A stretch of DNA of 64,000 nucleotides from Sialis fuliginosa (Eukaryota; Arthropoda; Insecta; Megaloptera; Sialidae): assembly GCA_961205875.1 (NCBI GenBank), contig OY540810.1:23498001-23562000 (forward strand), in the 5' to 3' direction. Every line of letters starts with the position of its first letter. Position 1 is the stretch's first letter. Positions 25,028-37,989 of the stretch are shown here, piece by piece. The notes below the pieces were generated by a model. That model worked only from the letters and a program-made list of their open reading frames with translations. It did not search any database and was not told the DNA's origin. The position numbers and the translations under genes were made by a program.

Positions 25028-25326
25028 ATGCCCAGTATTATAAAAAAATTGCTTGAGTTCAAAAGCAAATTAGCTTCCAGCTAACGCTATCTGCTAGGTG
25101 TCAAATTATTTTGAATTGCTTGATATTTTAAAGAAGTGGTAATAAACGTATAACAATGTAAATACTATACATTTTATGAGGTACACTTTGCAGCACTTAT
25201 TTTGAGTCACTTATTATACTTATCGTGTATGCATCAAGGTTATCATATGTACGATTTCAGCAGATAACGTTAGCTTGAAGCTAATTTGCTTTTGCACTCA
25301 AGTAAATTATTTATAATACCGAGCAT
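25028..25326. mobile_element. MITE, CCGGTATTATAAA family, copy 2, intact ends
   Basis: Termini ATGCCCAGTATTATAAA and TTTATAATACCGAGCAT extend into long complementary arms (GAGTTCAAAAGCAAATTAGC on the left is mirrored on the right). TACACTT occurs directly on both sides (25021-25027 and 25327-25333), a perfect 7-bp repeat that is likely the TSD. No coding frame. Confidence 0.85.
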
Positions 25327-26319
25327 TACACTTTTTTATATTTTTCTTTCTACTTGCAATTTTTCAACTACAGAAATTAGTTTTTACAACTGCAGTTTTC
25401 ATTTTTGGAACTGTAGAAATAAGCTATAACTACAAACTAAAATAACTCCTGAAGCAAAGAAACACCAAAAAAACACGCAGAACCTCTGAATTTTTCATTA
25501 AGAAACACTGATTTACATTGATCAATATTTAAATAAATTGAAAACTTAGAATACACATTTTCTTTGATATTTATTTTTATTTGAAATTGCAATTTCTTAT
25601 TACATTATATTATTTTACATATATAAATTTTCAAGAACACTGAAATAATGCGAAGTCTTATAATGTTGAAGTAGCGTGTTTTTAAAAACACATATACCTA
25701 ATCTACATAAGAATACTTTTGTGAAATATCTTTAATATTTACTTTTTCTAAATAAAATTATATACTTTGAAATATTTTTTGTTCTGAAAAGGTTAAACAA
25801 AGTGTTATGTTGTAAACAACTTAATTATTGATAAATTAGCGATAGGTGCTGTAAAAATAAATTTGAAAGTGATATTGTAAAACATAACGGATCATTTATA
25901 AGTATCTAAAGATTATTTTTAGAATATGATGATTGCACATCAAAATTATAACTGCAGGACATACATACATATTTGAAATGGAAAATGTTATGAATCATAC
26001 TAGTTTATTTAGATAGCGGTTACCAAACTTACTTTGTCGCGAAGTCCTTACAACGTTTATTTTTTAAATTGCAGAACCCGAACCATATTTACATTTTACT
26101 TATCCCAATTTTAATAAAAAATTAAACAAAAGTTTTATTGATAGTAATACATTTTCAAGTGAAGTTTAAACGTTTAAAAAAAAGCAAATAAATACCAAAA
26201 AGATTTTTTCTGTGGTACCTACTTTGGAAAATGTTGATCCATTTAAATAAAGAATTAATATAGATCTTGGATTCTGGGTGTAAGCCGCGTCGATTTTGTT
26301 GTTTTGTCGGTCAAAGAAG

Positions 26320-26710
26320 AAAGTGCACTTTCACTAGAGCCTTGAAGATATCCACTGCAGTGTGCGACAATTTTGGCCGATAGAACGACCAAATTGATGC
26401 AGCTTATACCCAAAAGTCAAGATCCATATGAGGATTACCGTGAGAGCCTAAAAGATTATAATGAATAAATAGTTCAATTGTAATGACGTAGTAATTGTAG
26501 TATGACGAATCAAAAACTTAAGTGCACTTTCACATCTGAAGATGTCCACTGTAATGTGCGACAATGTTTGCCAACAGAATGACCAAATTGATGCAACTTA
26601 TGTATATCTAAAAGTCAAGATCCTTATGACGATCACCGCGAAAGCCTAAAAGATTGTAATGAATAAATAGCTCATCTTCGGTTGTTATAAGTATGACGAA
26701 TTAAAAACTT
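26320..26710 (+). repeat. Two tandem copies of a ~200-bp repeat
   Basis: Copy A (26320-26519) and copy B (26520-26710) share, in order, AAGTGCACTTTCA, GAAGAT(A/G)TCCACTG, ACCAAATTGATGCA, AAAAGTCAAGATCC and a tail 'aatgaataaatag'. A third, diverged copy stands alone at 35483. The recurrent phrase 'gatgtccactgcaatg...cgaaac' is also known to me from tails of dispersed elements in other arthropods, but I cannot name the family. Confidence 0.75.
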
Positions 26711-26779
26711 ATTAATAAATTAAATGTATAAAAATTTTTCTTCATGGTTTATGAATATACATTCTGCAATCAAAATACA

Positions 26780-27190
26780 AAAATTCGTTGACATCAACAA
26801 GGTCACCGGCTCCCTGCACCGGTTTTGGTTCTGATCCCGGATCGCAAGCCGGGCGATTGCCGGGCAAACACACTCCAGGTCAATCGATAGTACACAGTGA
26901 CGTACGTCGCGACGCCACCCGAATAGTTCCGGGAATCACCGACGACCGCAGGTGGTAGTATGGTGGTTCACAGTTGACGTGATCCTTACATCTCTAAATG
27001 AAATATTTCAACGAAATTATGTCGTCGGGTGTGTGAACCGTCCACGGGTCACCAGTGGCACGCTGTTAACGGACCTGTGTAACGGGACGTCGCGCTTTTA
27101 TTATACCGGCGACGTTTCTGCTAACCGGTCAGCTGTGCTTGTGGTGGATGTGATGGTGCCGATATATATAGTTAAATATCTTGTACAATG
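26780..27190 (+). promoter_or_regulatory. CpG-rich island upstream of the acidic-protein gene
   Basis: About 400 bp are rich in CG dinucleotides (CCCGGATCGC, GTACGTCGCGACG, CACCGACGACCGC) in otherwise AT-rich DNA, ending abruptly near 27165. It lies 0.7 kb before the splice acceptor of the first coding exon at 27900. A promoter or alternative non-coding first exon for that gene is the simplest reading. A 79-codon open frame through it has no protein-like features. Confidence 0.45.
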
Positions 27191-27899
27191 ACTTTTAATG
27201 ATTGTCTTCGCTAGATGAAGACTTATTTCGATATTGAATATTTGATTACGGGGACTAGTTATGTAGTGATACTATGTATCGTCATATATCTTCGAAATAT
27301 ATCTGTTATATATGGTATACGACATAACCTATTTATATTGCCAACTGCAAAGTGAGTCCTATTATTCGATATTTTTTACGATATATATATACATATTATG
27401 GTATCATACATACATATATATGTATGTATGTTCATATATATTTAATATTTAATGATTTTACCCATATGTTATATCATCTTCATTTTTGGATTATTCCATT
27501 TTCATATTATATGATAAGTTTTTAGTTAGATAAGTAAAATAATGTCTTTTTAGTTGCATTTTGACATATAGAAATAACTGATAGACAATTTTAAATCTTT
27601 GTTCAGTTAGTTACATACAAGAAAATGCTTTTTAAAAGTTGTAGTTAGCATAATAGTTAATAATTGCGAATTCGTAGAAAGAGTTTTTGTCCATTGTATT
27701 TATTATAGTTAATATCAAATAGAAAGCAGCTAATGATGTTTACTAAATCTACATAGAATATTAGTCTTGTAATTGTAGCTCTTGTAATTTATTAGAAGTA
27801 TTACAGAAAACAATTAATAGCATTTATTCCAAACAGGTAAATTGTGGCGAATCCTTGAGAAACAAAACCAAAAAGCATATTTTCTTAATAACTTTTTAG

Positions 27900-28033
27900 G
27901 ACATACGAACACCAAAGAACAACAAGTGTGTGTGAGCAGTGCGTGTGTGTGTCAGTGTGTCTGTGCGTGCGTCGCACCCTGACAATCCGCGCGTGGTAGG
28001 AACATGATGGAGTAACTGACTAACACGGCGGAT
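27900..28033 (+). other. 5' UTR part of exon containing the start codon
   Basis: A good acceptor (TTTTCTTAATAACTTTTTAG, ending 27899) begins the exon. The 134-nt leader contains GT-repeat sequence at 27925-27968 and no extended frame. An in-frame TAA at 28013-28015 closes the reading frame upstream of the main ATG. Confidence 0.6.
28004..28015 (+). promoter_or_regulatory. Minimal upstream ORF (ATG ATG GAG TAA)
   Basis: A three-residue uORF with two consecutive ATG codons ends 18 nt before the main start codon at 28034 and is in the same frame. Such a short uORF close to the main ATG can lower or regulate re-initiation. Translational control of the downstream protein is inferred, not shown. 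Confidence 0.5.
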
Positions 28034-28327
28034 ATGACATCTTCATCCCGCCAATTCTCATCAGCTATTAGCCACATCGAAGAAATAGAAGAGGACAATT
28101 ACGAAGACGAAGAAGAAGAGGAAGAAGAAGAAGGTGAAGACCAAGAAGAGCATCAACAACTTGTCGTTGAAGAAGACGAGTACGAGGAGGACGAAAACGC
28201 GACTGGGTATCATCTTCACCCGCATCAGTTGATACAGTTGCAAGAGCAGGAAGTTGTCGAAGAGACGGAAGATTCAGCAACTGGACTTCCGTACGTTGCT
28301 GCAGTACCAACTGTCGCTGTCGGTCAG
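28034..28327 (+). CDS. N-terminal exon of an unidentified acidic protein
   Basis: The exon encodes 98 residues, MTSSSRQFSSAISHIEEIEE onward. Residues 16-55 are almost uninterrupted Glu/Asp (coded by GAA/GAG/GAC triplets), followed by a His/Gln stretch (YHLHPHQLIQLQEQE), a second acidic patch, and an Ala/Val/Pro-rich end (PYVAAVPTVAVGQ). It ends at a codon boundary at CAG|GTAGGT, a consensus donor. Acceptor, closed 5' frame, ATG with G at -3 and donor together support a real exon. No folded domain is visible, so this looks like a disordered regulatory N-terminus. It splices in phase to the exon at 42327. I cannot name the protein; acidic, Gly/Ser-rich N-termini occur in many scaffold, chromatin and synaptic proteins. 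Confidence 0.75.
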
Positions 28328-30336
28328 GTAGGTTTCGTAATGCGCATGGTTTGTTTCTCTTGTTTTTCCAGGTTTTCACGCTCGAGGCGCTGCTGATGAA
28401 TTCTATATAGTTAGGACGTTTACAATGTGTTTATATAGCTGATTAGTAGTGAAATAAAGCTTAAAATCGCAATTATTTAGATTTATACACTTTTAAACGC
28501 TAATAGTACTAGAAATAATGTATCGCTCATAATTTCTCATGTTAGATTTAGTTTAGCATTCTACATAGTTTTTTATTTATATAGTAAGTAGAAGCTTGTT
28601 ATTAAATATGAAAACCAATAATAACCATAATATTATCATACAAGGAACTTATTATTTAATAATGAAAGGTTTGATTATTAATATAAAATACATTGAATCT
28701 TCTTATAATACAATCTATACTAATATTTATGTTATATATATTTACACAGCTATTTTAAATCGGTCTTATTCTTCATACGGACCTTACCCCCCACCCTCCA
28801 TGAACAATCTAGACGCAAATAATCATGTATGTAATATACATGAACGAGTTTGTTGTATGTCAGCAATGGCTTCATGACTGATTTTTAATCAATACAAATG
28901 TCTTAAATATGATAACAGTATTTCCGTTTGTGATCTCGGTATTTGATAAGTAAAATATTCTTAGCTAATAATAACAGTTACTTTTGCTTATGTTTGATAT
29001 TATGTAAGATAAGATTGTGATAGAATATCTACATGTGTTTGTAGTGCATAGGCGAGCTATGAGGAATGTATTTCGGGAAATATGATACGTATTGACACAA
29101 GAACAAATCGTGTTTTGAGATATCACCGACTGAAACTTTTGTTTGAAATTATAAATAGCTAATAATAATATTTATGGACTATTACTACCATTATTTTGAG
29201 TTCTATTTCAAAAGCCATTCTGTAAATAAAACTAATTTTTTTATTGTATGTTTAATCTCTTATCTAATGTTCAGTAGGTACATTGTATCTTATGTATCTA
29301 CGTAGTTGCAATATCTATAAGCACATGTATTTGATATTCATATAATATGTTGATATTTGAATATGATTTAAATTTTTGGTAAGCTATATATTATATGATC
29401 TTTTTTTAAATATAAAACTAGCAAATTTGATTCAAAAAAGTTCAAGTCTTATTCTATTGCTTTCATCAGACCATAAGTTATATATTATAATGTATCAATT
29501 ATCAACCCACAAAAATATCATTTTTGAGTTATGTTTTCAGTTTCATTCAAAATAACATTTACAAAATTATAAAAAATAGATCATGCCTATTTAAATTATA
29601 ATTTAATAAAAACTTTTTTGTGTACTTGGTTGAAAAGAGAATGATTAAAATAGCAATGTTTTTAAATTGTATTGGAAATCAATCAAATGTAACAAAATCA
29701 CAAATGTATTTTTCTTTAGGTTCTTTATACACAGAGTGATCCAAATATTTAACTCGTTTTATAAAATACATTATTAAAGTTCATAAATAGATATAACCAA
29801 GTTCATACAGAATTCAAAACAAACCCTATATAAAAATGTGGCAATAAATTTGGAAACCCTTGCAATAATAGAACACTTTTATTCGAGATATATATAAAAA
29901 GTAATTATTTTGTTTGAACACCGATATTTCGTCGATATTTACGTATAAAATAGAACGAGAAGACCACATAGAACGTCAATATTAATAAAATAAATCCAAT
30001 ATATCGTAATAGTGGCACTTAAACCCAATACGTGTATATTTTCAACGTGAATTTCATTTTTATTGCAATATAATCTATTAAAGTTGGATCGTAAAATACT
30101 AAAATGTGTGTTTTGTTTTTATTTGTAACCAAAGCGTGACCAGAGGGAAAATTCTACTTGTCTACTTGAAGGAAAAGTCTTAAACATGAAACAAATATTA
30201 AGTGCTTGCGGTATAATTCTCATATAAGATATTATAATATTATATCAATTTTCTAAATTCGACTATAATAGTCGTACCTGTACCTACCTTCGTGTGATTT
30301 GACGTTTATTTTTAAAAATAGGGAAAATAATTAGTA
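28328..30336 (+). other. Intron, first part
   Basis: AT-rich intronic DNA with no additional splice-flanked coding segment. A mariner-end-like phrase (tacacagagtgatccaaatatttaac) occurs near 29729 as a solitary fragment. Confidence 0.5.
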
Positions 30337-30344
30337 CCTAAATA

Positions 30345-31331
30345 CATGGGCGTAGCCAGGATTTTGTTCAGGGGGGGGCAAAATTTTTTTTTTTAAACCG
30401 ATTGGTCGGTTTTTCCTAGGACCCCGAGGTAATGAGAGAGGGGGGAGCAAAAAAAGTTCTCACATTATTGTGGTAACCTTACCTAAAAAGTTTTATAAAA
30501 AAATTTTTTAATAAAAATATTTTCAATGGGCCTTAAATTTTTTTCGTCTGGGACCTCGAAATGTGTAAGAACGGCTCTGATAAATGGCCATTAATGTAAA
30601 CATTTGGTAAATCCTTTTTTTCTTAAATTTAATTCTATCGTTTCGTTGCAATTTGGAATTTTGGCTCGTGAAAATCCGTGATTTTCATTAACTTAATAAA
30701 TCAATTTTTTGGTGTGTTCTTGATTATCATCGAGGAATTGTAAAAGAGCTATGAAAAAATTAACATTTTCATTATTTATTAAATCTCTAGATAGGTGCGC
30801 AAAAAGTAACAATGAAAAGTCATTCTTTTTTTCATTTCTTCTTTTATTTTCGCCACATTTTTTTCAATCAATTAAATTTATATGTATGTGCATATCTTTT
30901 TGAAGACATAATCCTCTACACAAATGTACTCTACGTTGCTATTTTGGTGTTTTTTTTTATTTATAATTTTTTTTTAATGTAAAAATCGATCTAATTTGTA
31001 TTGATAATATACATGTATAGTTGAAATATCAAAAAAACTTTTTTTTTGTATAAAAAGGATAAAAAGGCAATGACATGAATAGTTTACCCGCTATAACAAA
31101 AGATTGCAATAAAAAAAATAATGATATTTAAATTTTCGAATCTAAAAATGTCAATATTTAGCCAATGAACTGATTCATTTGTTACTTTTAGTTCACGAGC
31201 TAGGGGGAGGGGCAAACTAGTCTAGAAATATCCCTGTTTGGACAATAATACTGATTTACTTATTACTTTTTGTCCACAAGCTAGGGGGGGGCAAGCGCCC
31301 CCCCCCCTGCCCCACCCTGGCTACGCCCATG
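30345..31331. mobile_element. hAT element, CATGGGCGTAGCCAGG family, copy A
   Basis: The TIRs CATGGGCGTAGCCAGG and CCTGGCTACGCCCATG are perfect complements. CCTAAATA flanks both sides exactly (30337-30344 and 31332-31339), giving an 8-bp TSD diagnostic of hAT. Subterminal G- and C-runs are present. The 987-bp body encodes no transposase. It shares large blocks with the copy at 40630. Confidence 0.92.
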
Positions 31332-31554
31332 CCTAAATACAGAAATCAATGGACTAAATTTATCTACTTAAAAAATGCAAAACTGATCGTTATCCATGGT
31401 AGAATAAAAATTGAGTTAGTATCACTACGATATTCTAGAGATTAATATTAGTAAGAGTTCGGTAACCCGAATTGATTTCTGATTGATTATTGTAGCCAAT
31501 TCTCACTCGCACAGCCGTATTTCTGATTTTATAAAGCAATATCATTATATAAGG

Positions 31555-32162
31555 TATAGTCGCCAAATTTCGTCCGCAATCCTAATTTCGTTCCTTTACA
31601 TATCTCTGAAAATAAACAATACCTTCTCAAATAAATTCTTGGAACTAAAAATATTTAACGTTTCACGGCCATTTTGGTAATTTTGAAGGTGACGGCTCAA
31701 ATCTACTTTTTTTTGTTATTTAAAAAAAAAATGTATTTATTTTCAAGTAGACTTGAGACCAGTACTCCTTGTAGAACCATTAACAACGTAGAAAATCCGG
31801 GTCCTAAGTTTATATGCTCTGCCTGCCCTTAAAGTCTTTTAAACCTGATCTGAAGTCTATTTTTCATAATAGTTTATATTGTTTTGTGATGATAATGATA
31901 AGATGATTATATGATAATGTATATAACCCTAATATCGTCCACGAGGACGATATTTAGTGCCCAAATATGTTTTTAGAAATATGACTTGTTTTTGTTTAAG
32001 CCAATTGTAAGCTTACAAAATATAACCAAACTGATTGATAAGTTTGATAACAATTTTAAAAAAAGGTATAAATCGTTGATACTGTCTTTTTATTTTTGAT
32101 ATGTATCTATAAATGTATGGAAAATATATAGGTTAAAAAAGGGACGGTATTTGGCGACTACA
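31555..32162. mobile_element. TIR element, TAGTCGCCAAAT family
   Basis: Left end TAGTCGCCAAATTTCGTCC and right end GGGACGGTATTTGGCGACTA are imperfect inverted complements about 600 bp apart. Inside is 'atcgtccacgaggacgatatttag', a small palindrome. The phrase 'ataaccct...gaggacgatattta' also occurs at 41495-41525. TSD is not clear; a TA or 2-bp target is possible. Confidence 0.6.
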
Positions 32163-33034
32163 TCTTATATTTTATTTTAATACATAATTTTCAACTATTA
32201 CTGGAGTATCTCTACGGTATTTAAAATTATTTTAAAAATAATACAGACTCACTATGTCAATATATTTTTTAGCATATCTCATTATATTCATGTTTTTTAG
32301 CATTCAAAATTGCCAGTACTCGTGATCCGCTAAAAGTCAAACTATCATTCATTATACGTAAGGCTTCTATTGGGAGGGGTGGGCCGTATAATCTTATAAA
32401 TCCATACGTGGGGAGAAGGAATTCCAAAGTGTTTCTTACGCAAGTTTCCTATTTCTAATTATTTATTTTAAAATACGTTTATTTTAACTAGAATTTTTTT
32501 GAATTGTATGCATAATTTTCATTTATTTGTTGTTTAGTTAAACCCCCATAGGCGTTAATTATTTTGTCAAATTATTATGACTATATTTTATACATACTTA
32601 TTACTTATTTTTGTACTTATTCCAAATTCTATAATAAATGTCATGTAACTACAAAAATAAATAAATAGCGGCTTATATTGAAAAATCAAAGGCTGTAAGG
32701 ATTGGTGATTAAATGTTTCACAAGATTAAAGACAAAAATGCTATAAAAATAAATAATTAAATTATAATTAAAAAACAATAAACTATACTTATCTATTATT
32801 TGTTCTATAATCACCATGCATTATTTTAAATATATAATCAAACAATAATAAGTAATGATATTTATTAAATCTTTAATTATTTGTTTATTAAACAATATAA
32901 CTTCATTAAACGGTATTAGATTGTTTATATACAACTATTGAATTTAAAAATATCAATTAATTATGAAATGAATAAGAATTTTAATTTTATACATACATAT
33001 ATGCGTCTTAGCTTTTTTATTTCTATATTTCGTC
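32163..33034 (+). other. Intronic DNA
   Basis: AT-rich, no exon seen. A GC-richer patch at 32365-32420 is too short to interpret. Confidence 0.4.
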
Positions 33035-33042
33035 CCTTATTG

Positions 33043-33514
33043 TTAGAGTCGATCCAGACTATCGAGTCGGTCTTATTATATTTACATTAACGGAGCCGCT
33101 CTCGGGCCGATCTCGCTTCAATCAAATCTTATGGTATTCACATTATCGCGCAAGTTTAGATCACGCTTTACTCGGTGATCAGTACTAGAATGATCGAAGA
33201 CGAACTGAAGTTCCTATTCACACTAAGGGTACAATCCATGCCAGGTTCGATTACGTTGCAGTAAAATATTCTTCGATACTATACTGTATCGAAGCGAGAT
33301 TGGACCGAGACTTGAGCGATACCTATAGTTTGAATGATTTCATTGTTTATTTATATTTGACTGGAGCGAAACCGGATCGAGACCGACAAGACAGCGGATC
33401 GATATAGTGGATCAAACCTATGTCAGGTTCGATCACACTCCAGTAAAATATTCTTTGCACTATACTGTATCAGAACGAGATTAGCCCGAGACCGGCTCGA
33501 TAGCCTGGATCGAC
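33043..33514. mobile_element. MITE with GTCGATCCAG termini and 8-bp TSD
   Basis: The ends GTCGATCCAGACTATCGAG and CTCGATAGCCTGGATCGAC are inverted complements. CCTTATTG occurs at 33035-33042 and 33515-33522 as a perfect 8-bp TSD, supporting hAT. Internally a unit around CAGGTTCGATTACG and AGTAAAATATTCTT is duplicated (about 33240-33310 and 33425-33495). No coding frame. Confidence 0.85.
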
Positions 33515-34660
33515 CCTTATTGCACTGGCATCTTTAAAGATATTTTGTATCAAAATAGTAAGAATTAGACAGGAAAAATTATGATTAAAAAAAAAAATTT
33601 TCCGAGAAATTGGTATAATTTTAAAATAAATCATATTAACTTTTTATGCATCAATTCCCAATAATCAGTAATATAATAATATTATCCAACTATCTACTTA
33701 ATATTTTCATACTCCATACAATCTGTTCGTTATACACCTATTGTAAAATAAAAAATAATATATCAGACTTGTTTCTATAGAATCTCATTTTAGCGTAAAC
33801 GGTATCGAAGATAAATATACTTGTTGTATAAATTTATACCCAGGTAAATAAAAAAGGCATTTCATTAGCAATGTTGCAGGTATTTTAGTACAGGGGTTGA
33901 TGTTCAAAAATTATTTCTTAGACAGGTTAACCGTTCTAAGGGATAGAATGACAGCCTCTTAAGTTACAGGTATATAGCACGTAGGAACAACACGTTTAAA
34001 GAAGATGAACATACGTTATAATATGAGTTTATCATATGTTCATCTCGTTCTATGAATATGATGTGGTGTGTAATGTATATTAATTTCCTTTGAGGAAAGA
34101 GAGGGAGTTAAAGGTATCACGTAAGGTGCACAATAGCGGTCCTTATTATACATACAGTATTTAATGTATTTATATATATTGACTCTTATCTACTCTTGCA
34201 TAACAACCCTAACTGAGAAATGTTGTTTGACATATTACATTTTTGGGTATAAATTCGTTTTAACTTTTCTCTCAGTGTTGACTTAGCAAGTGAACAGTGG
34301 CGTAGATAAAATATTTATGTAATTTATAATATATTTTTTTAAGGAAGAATCTCAACAGGTGTAAAAGTGTCCAACAAAAAATACGTAATAAATATCAAAA
34401 TGATGTTTTATTTATATATTTTAGATTAACATATTTATATGTCATTTTGAAACTTTCGATGGTTAAAAAGAAATATTAATTTGACTTATACTTGTCAAAA
34501 CTTAACTACAATTGGATTTTAAACTTTATTACAATTGCATTTTAATTATTTTGTTGATAATTTTCATGTGACCTCGGTATAACTTTTCCAAGTTTTTGTA
34601 GATTTTTTCGTTATTATTTTCAGAGATATGGGTAAAATATTTTAACGATTTGTTTGAAAG

Positions 34661-35285
34661 TTTTAGAACTGGGCGCGGGCCGTGAATTTTTCGGGTCACG
34701 ACGTGAGCATGAGCGATTTTCAAATCTTGAATCGTGAGTCAATGGAGAACAAGTGTACGTGATCGTGCGTGAGTCCATGAGTATATTTTAAATGTAATTT
34801 TTTTATATACTTATTTTATCTCTTTTTTTTAATATCTGAACTAATAATACATAAATATAATAACGTTTTAAAACGATTTTTTACATTAAAATACAGTATT
34901 AAAATAAATGCCATTTTTAGAAGAAGCACTTTCACATAGTCAGTATTGCCAATTCTACCTGACCACCAAAAAAACTCCAGATTTAAAAATGCATTGTTAC
35001 TTCATTAACGTATTGGATTGTTTGCTATTACTTGCACTATAAATGCAGTTTAAAAGAAAAAACGAATATAAAATATACACATATATTGCATGTTAAAAAC
35101 ATTAATTTCCATCATTTCAAAAATTAATTTACAACAGTTATATTAAATCGTGTCACGAGCGTGATCCGCCGTGCGTGATCGGGTATGAGTAAAGATATAG
35201 AATTCGTGAGCAAGCGTGACTAAAATTTTTTCGTTCGTAAGCGTGCGTTATTGTGAGCAAAAATTACTCACGCGCCCAGCTCTAC
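34661..35285. mobile_element. hAT-like element with CTGGGCGCG termini
   Basis: AGAACTGGGCGCGGGCCGTGA at the left and CTCACGCGCCCAGCTCT at the right are inverted. GTGAGC/GCTCAC-type motifs are repeated in both subterminal regions. Flanks TTTGAAAG and TTTGAACT match at six of eight positions, a possible degraded TSD. About 625 bp and non-coding. Confidence 0.65.
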
Positions 35286-35482
35286 TTTGAACTAGATAAA
35301 ATATCGCGCCGCATAACTTTAAAATCGCATAAAATAGATCCCCATAAAAAGAAACTTAAACTTAAACTATATATGTAAATATATGAAAAAAGAGATAATT
35401 AATACTGTCAATACTCAGCTAGTTGAATTTTTACTCTAAAAAATGTTTTATGTTGTTGAAACAGTGATCCAATAAGAATCAA

Positions 35483-35600
35483 ATGAAGATGTCCACTGCA
35501 ATGTGTAACGAAACATTGGCCAGTAACACGACCAAATCGACGCGGTTTATACCAGAATTTAAGATCCATACCAAGATCACCGCGGAAGCCTCAAGACTTG
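35483..35600 (+). repeat. Single copy of the 26.3-kb tandem repeat unit
   Basis: GAAGATGTCCACTGCAATGTG, ACACGACCAAATCGACGCGG, AAGATCCATACC and ATCACCGCGGAAGCCT parallel the landmarks of the tandem pair at 26320-26710 in the same order and orientation. This shows the unit is interspersed, not only tandem. Confidence 0.7.
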
Positions 35601-36118
35601 TATCAAATATATTATTCGTTACAATTTAATTGAATGAATCATCGTAGTTCATGTTGTATATTTAATAATTAAAATTAACAAATCGACAAAAAACTAGAGT
35701 GACTCATATAATAAACTATACCATAGATGTATAAGCTTGCACGTATTAATTAAACTATTTTTCGTTTATAATTCACGAAACAACCCGCCTATGTAGATGC
35801 CATCGATGAGATTGAATATTTTTCACATCTTGAGGGCGGGTCCATATTTTGGACAGATATATTTTATGATAATACTGTTATTTGTTGGGTGTTTTAGAAG
35901 TGCAATCCGCGTAGGTACCCTTGTCATGGCTCATTGTTTTGTAGCTCCGTCTTTTGTTAAATCAAACGTTAAATAATATCAACATTTTTTTCAGTACCTA
36001 CAAGAAAAAAGCTATTGTAAAGACTTCCATAAAAATAATAATATTTAATGACTTTTATATTTTTAGTTTTATGATAGTTAATGTATTTTATTTAAAATTG
36101 TTTTAATTCATCTAAACC

Positions 36119-36200
36119 AGTGGTTCTGAACCTTTTTGAAGTCACGGAACACTTTTGATTGTAAAAAAATTTGCGGAGCACTATCTCACTGAATCATTAA
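36119..36200. mobile_element. Solitary hAT terminus
   Basis: CAGTGGTTCTGAACC is a classic hAT terminal motif, shared with the complete element at 48358. The opposite terminus is not found nearby. Confidence 0.4.
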
Positions 36201-36952
36201 GTTCTTTAAATAAACAATAAAAATATGCAGAACATATTTTTTTATTAAAAACTACAGTTAGCGCATTAATTTTCGGTCAAATATAAAAAATATACATTCA
36301 TTAAAGCCTAATCAACATAATTCGAAAAAAGTAACTTTTGTAAAAATTTTAAATCAAATTTTGCAAATTTTACACAGAAATGTCAGGCCTAATATGCGAT
36401 AATGCTACCCTCATTTCTTTATCAATATTCCCAAGTCTTTCACTTTTTTAGTTTAAAAGTTCATAAATGTTGAAAAACCCAGTTCAAACTAGTCGACAAA
36501 CTAACTGTTCTCTTCATGATATGAAAATTCGTAATTCGACATTCGATAACTCCTGAAAATTTGTCTATATTTTTACAGGACACCATGTATATGTTTTTCA
36601 TAATCAATATTTTAATTTATGTAATTTAAAAAAAAAATTAATTCCCAACAAAATTATTACCATTATTATTATAATTGTTTTTAAAACAAAGAAAATACAT
36701 ATTAACAGATTTTAATTGACGATATAATTGTAATTCTGAGTAATTTAATGGTTATAGCGTGTATTTTACAGGTGTGGGTATTTTTGTAAATAAAACACCT
36801 GCTTTAATATATCTCTAAAATGCAACTATTATGATATTCATCCATATTAGTTTCGTTTCTTAATCTACATTTAAAACTATACCTACAATATTTTTACTAT
36901 TTCGAGTATTTTATTTATTTATCATTATTTGAGATTATATTAAATTTGCAAC

Positions 36953-37177
36953 CAGGGCAGGATTTAAATTTTTGCTACCAATAGACCCAGACATATTATC
37001 ATATTTCCACCCCTAATAAAAAAGGATTATATGAAAAGTATAATCACACGAAAATTCTACAAATTATATGTTATTTAAATATTATTGTTTGATACAATAA
37101 AACTAATTGCAAGCATTACCCACAAACTTTATAATTTCACCGCTCTAGGTCTGGACTTATTAGAAAATCTGATCCTG
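36953..37177. mobile_element. hAT-type MITE
   Basis: The 225-bp segment has ends CAGGGCAGGATTT and AAATCTGATCCTG, which are near-complements. Flanking TTTGCAAC (36945-36952) and TTTATAAC (37178-37185) match at six of eight positions. It has the same general terminal style as the MITE at 4216. Confidence 0.7.
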
Positions 37178-37989
37178 TTTATAACAATCAGCACAAACTG
37201 GTTAAAGAAGTATAAAATAGATAAAATTAAAATATAATGTAATGTTTTATCATATCCGATTGTCGTTTTTTTTCAACATACATTTCGATATCCTTTAATA
37301 CATAAATTCACATCTTTATCATAATGTAACAATTTATTACATTTATTTATTTATTATACTTTCATCGGTCAAATGCTAGGAAAGAAGGTACATCGATTCT
37401 TTAAAAATTATCATATTCGTAAATTTTCATATGAGGTGCAATATAATATACATAAATGACTAGAAATAAACTTGAATTCATGAGATGAATCGATTTGTCT
37501 GAATTAAACTATCACAGATATAGAGAACCTTAAGTTACACAGTTTAGTATGGCAAGATTGATTGTACTGTTAAGTTTTAAAATTAAATTAAAACAACTTT
37601 TAATTTTAACTTTTTGTGACATTCAGTTACATAGTTAAATGTGTTTTTAATCATCCAGTATATATGATTTATTTAATGTAAAAATAAGCAAGATTAAGGT
37701 GGTATTGAACTTTAAAACGAATATTACAAATTTAAATTGTCTGCTATGTAAATTGTATTACCTCTGTTGGTATCTAGTGTTCTTTGATTTCTTATAATTT
37801 CTTGTTAAATTTTGTGATTTCTCTTAGAAAAATAATGCTGTTGAAATTTTCAATGAATGAACATATTAGTTATTCTTTTTATATTTTAATGTTATTTTTT
37901 TATTTATGGGTTTTTTTGTGTATTTATTTTTGTTCGTGGTTTATGCTTCTTTAAGAGTTATTTTTACTACAACGTATGTTGATGATGTT

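Noticed and set aside
28061-28379. Minus-strand open frames of 60 and 103 codons opposite the acidic exon
   Set aside because: They are Leu/Phe-rich mirror translations of the GAA/GAG-rich coding exon on the plus strand, which has acceptor, start and donor signals.
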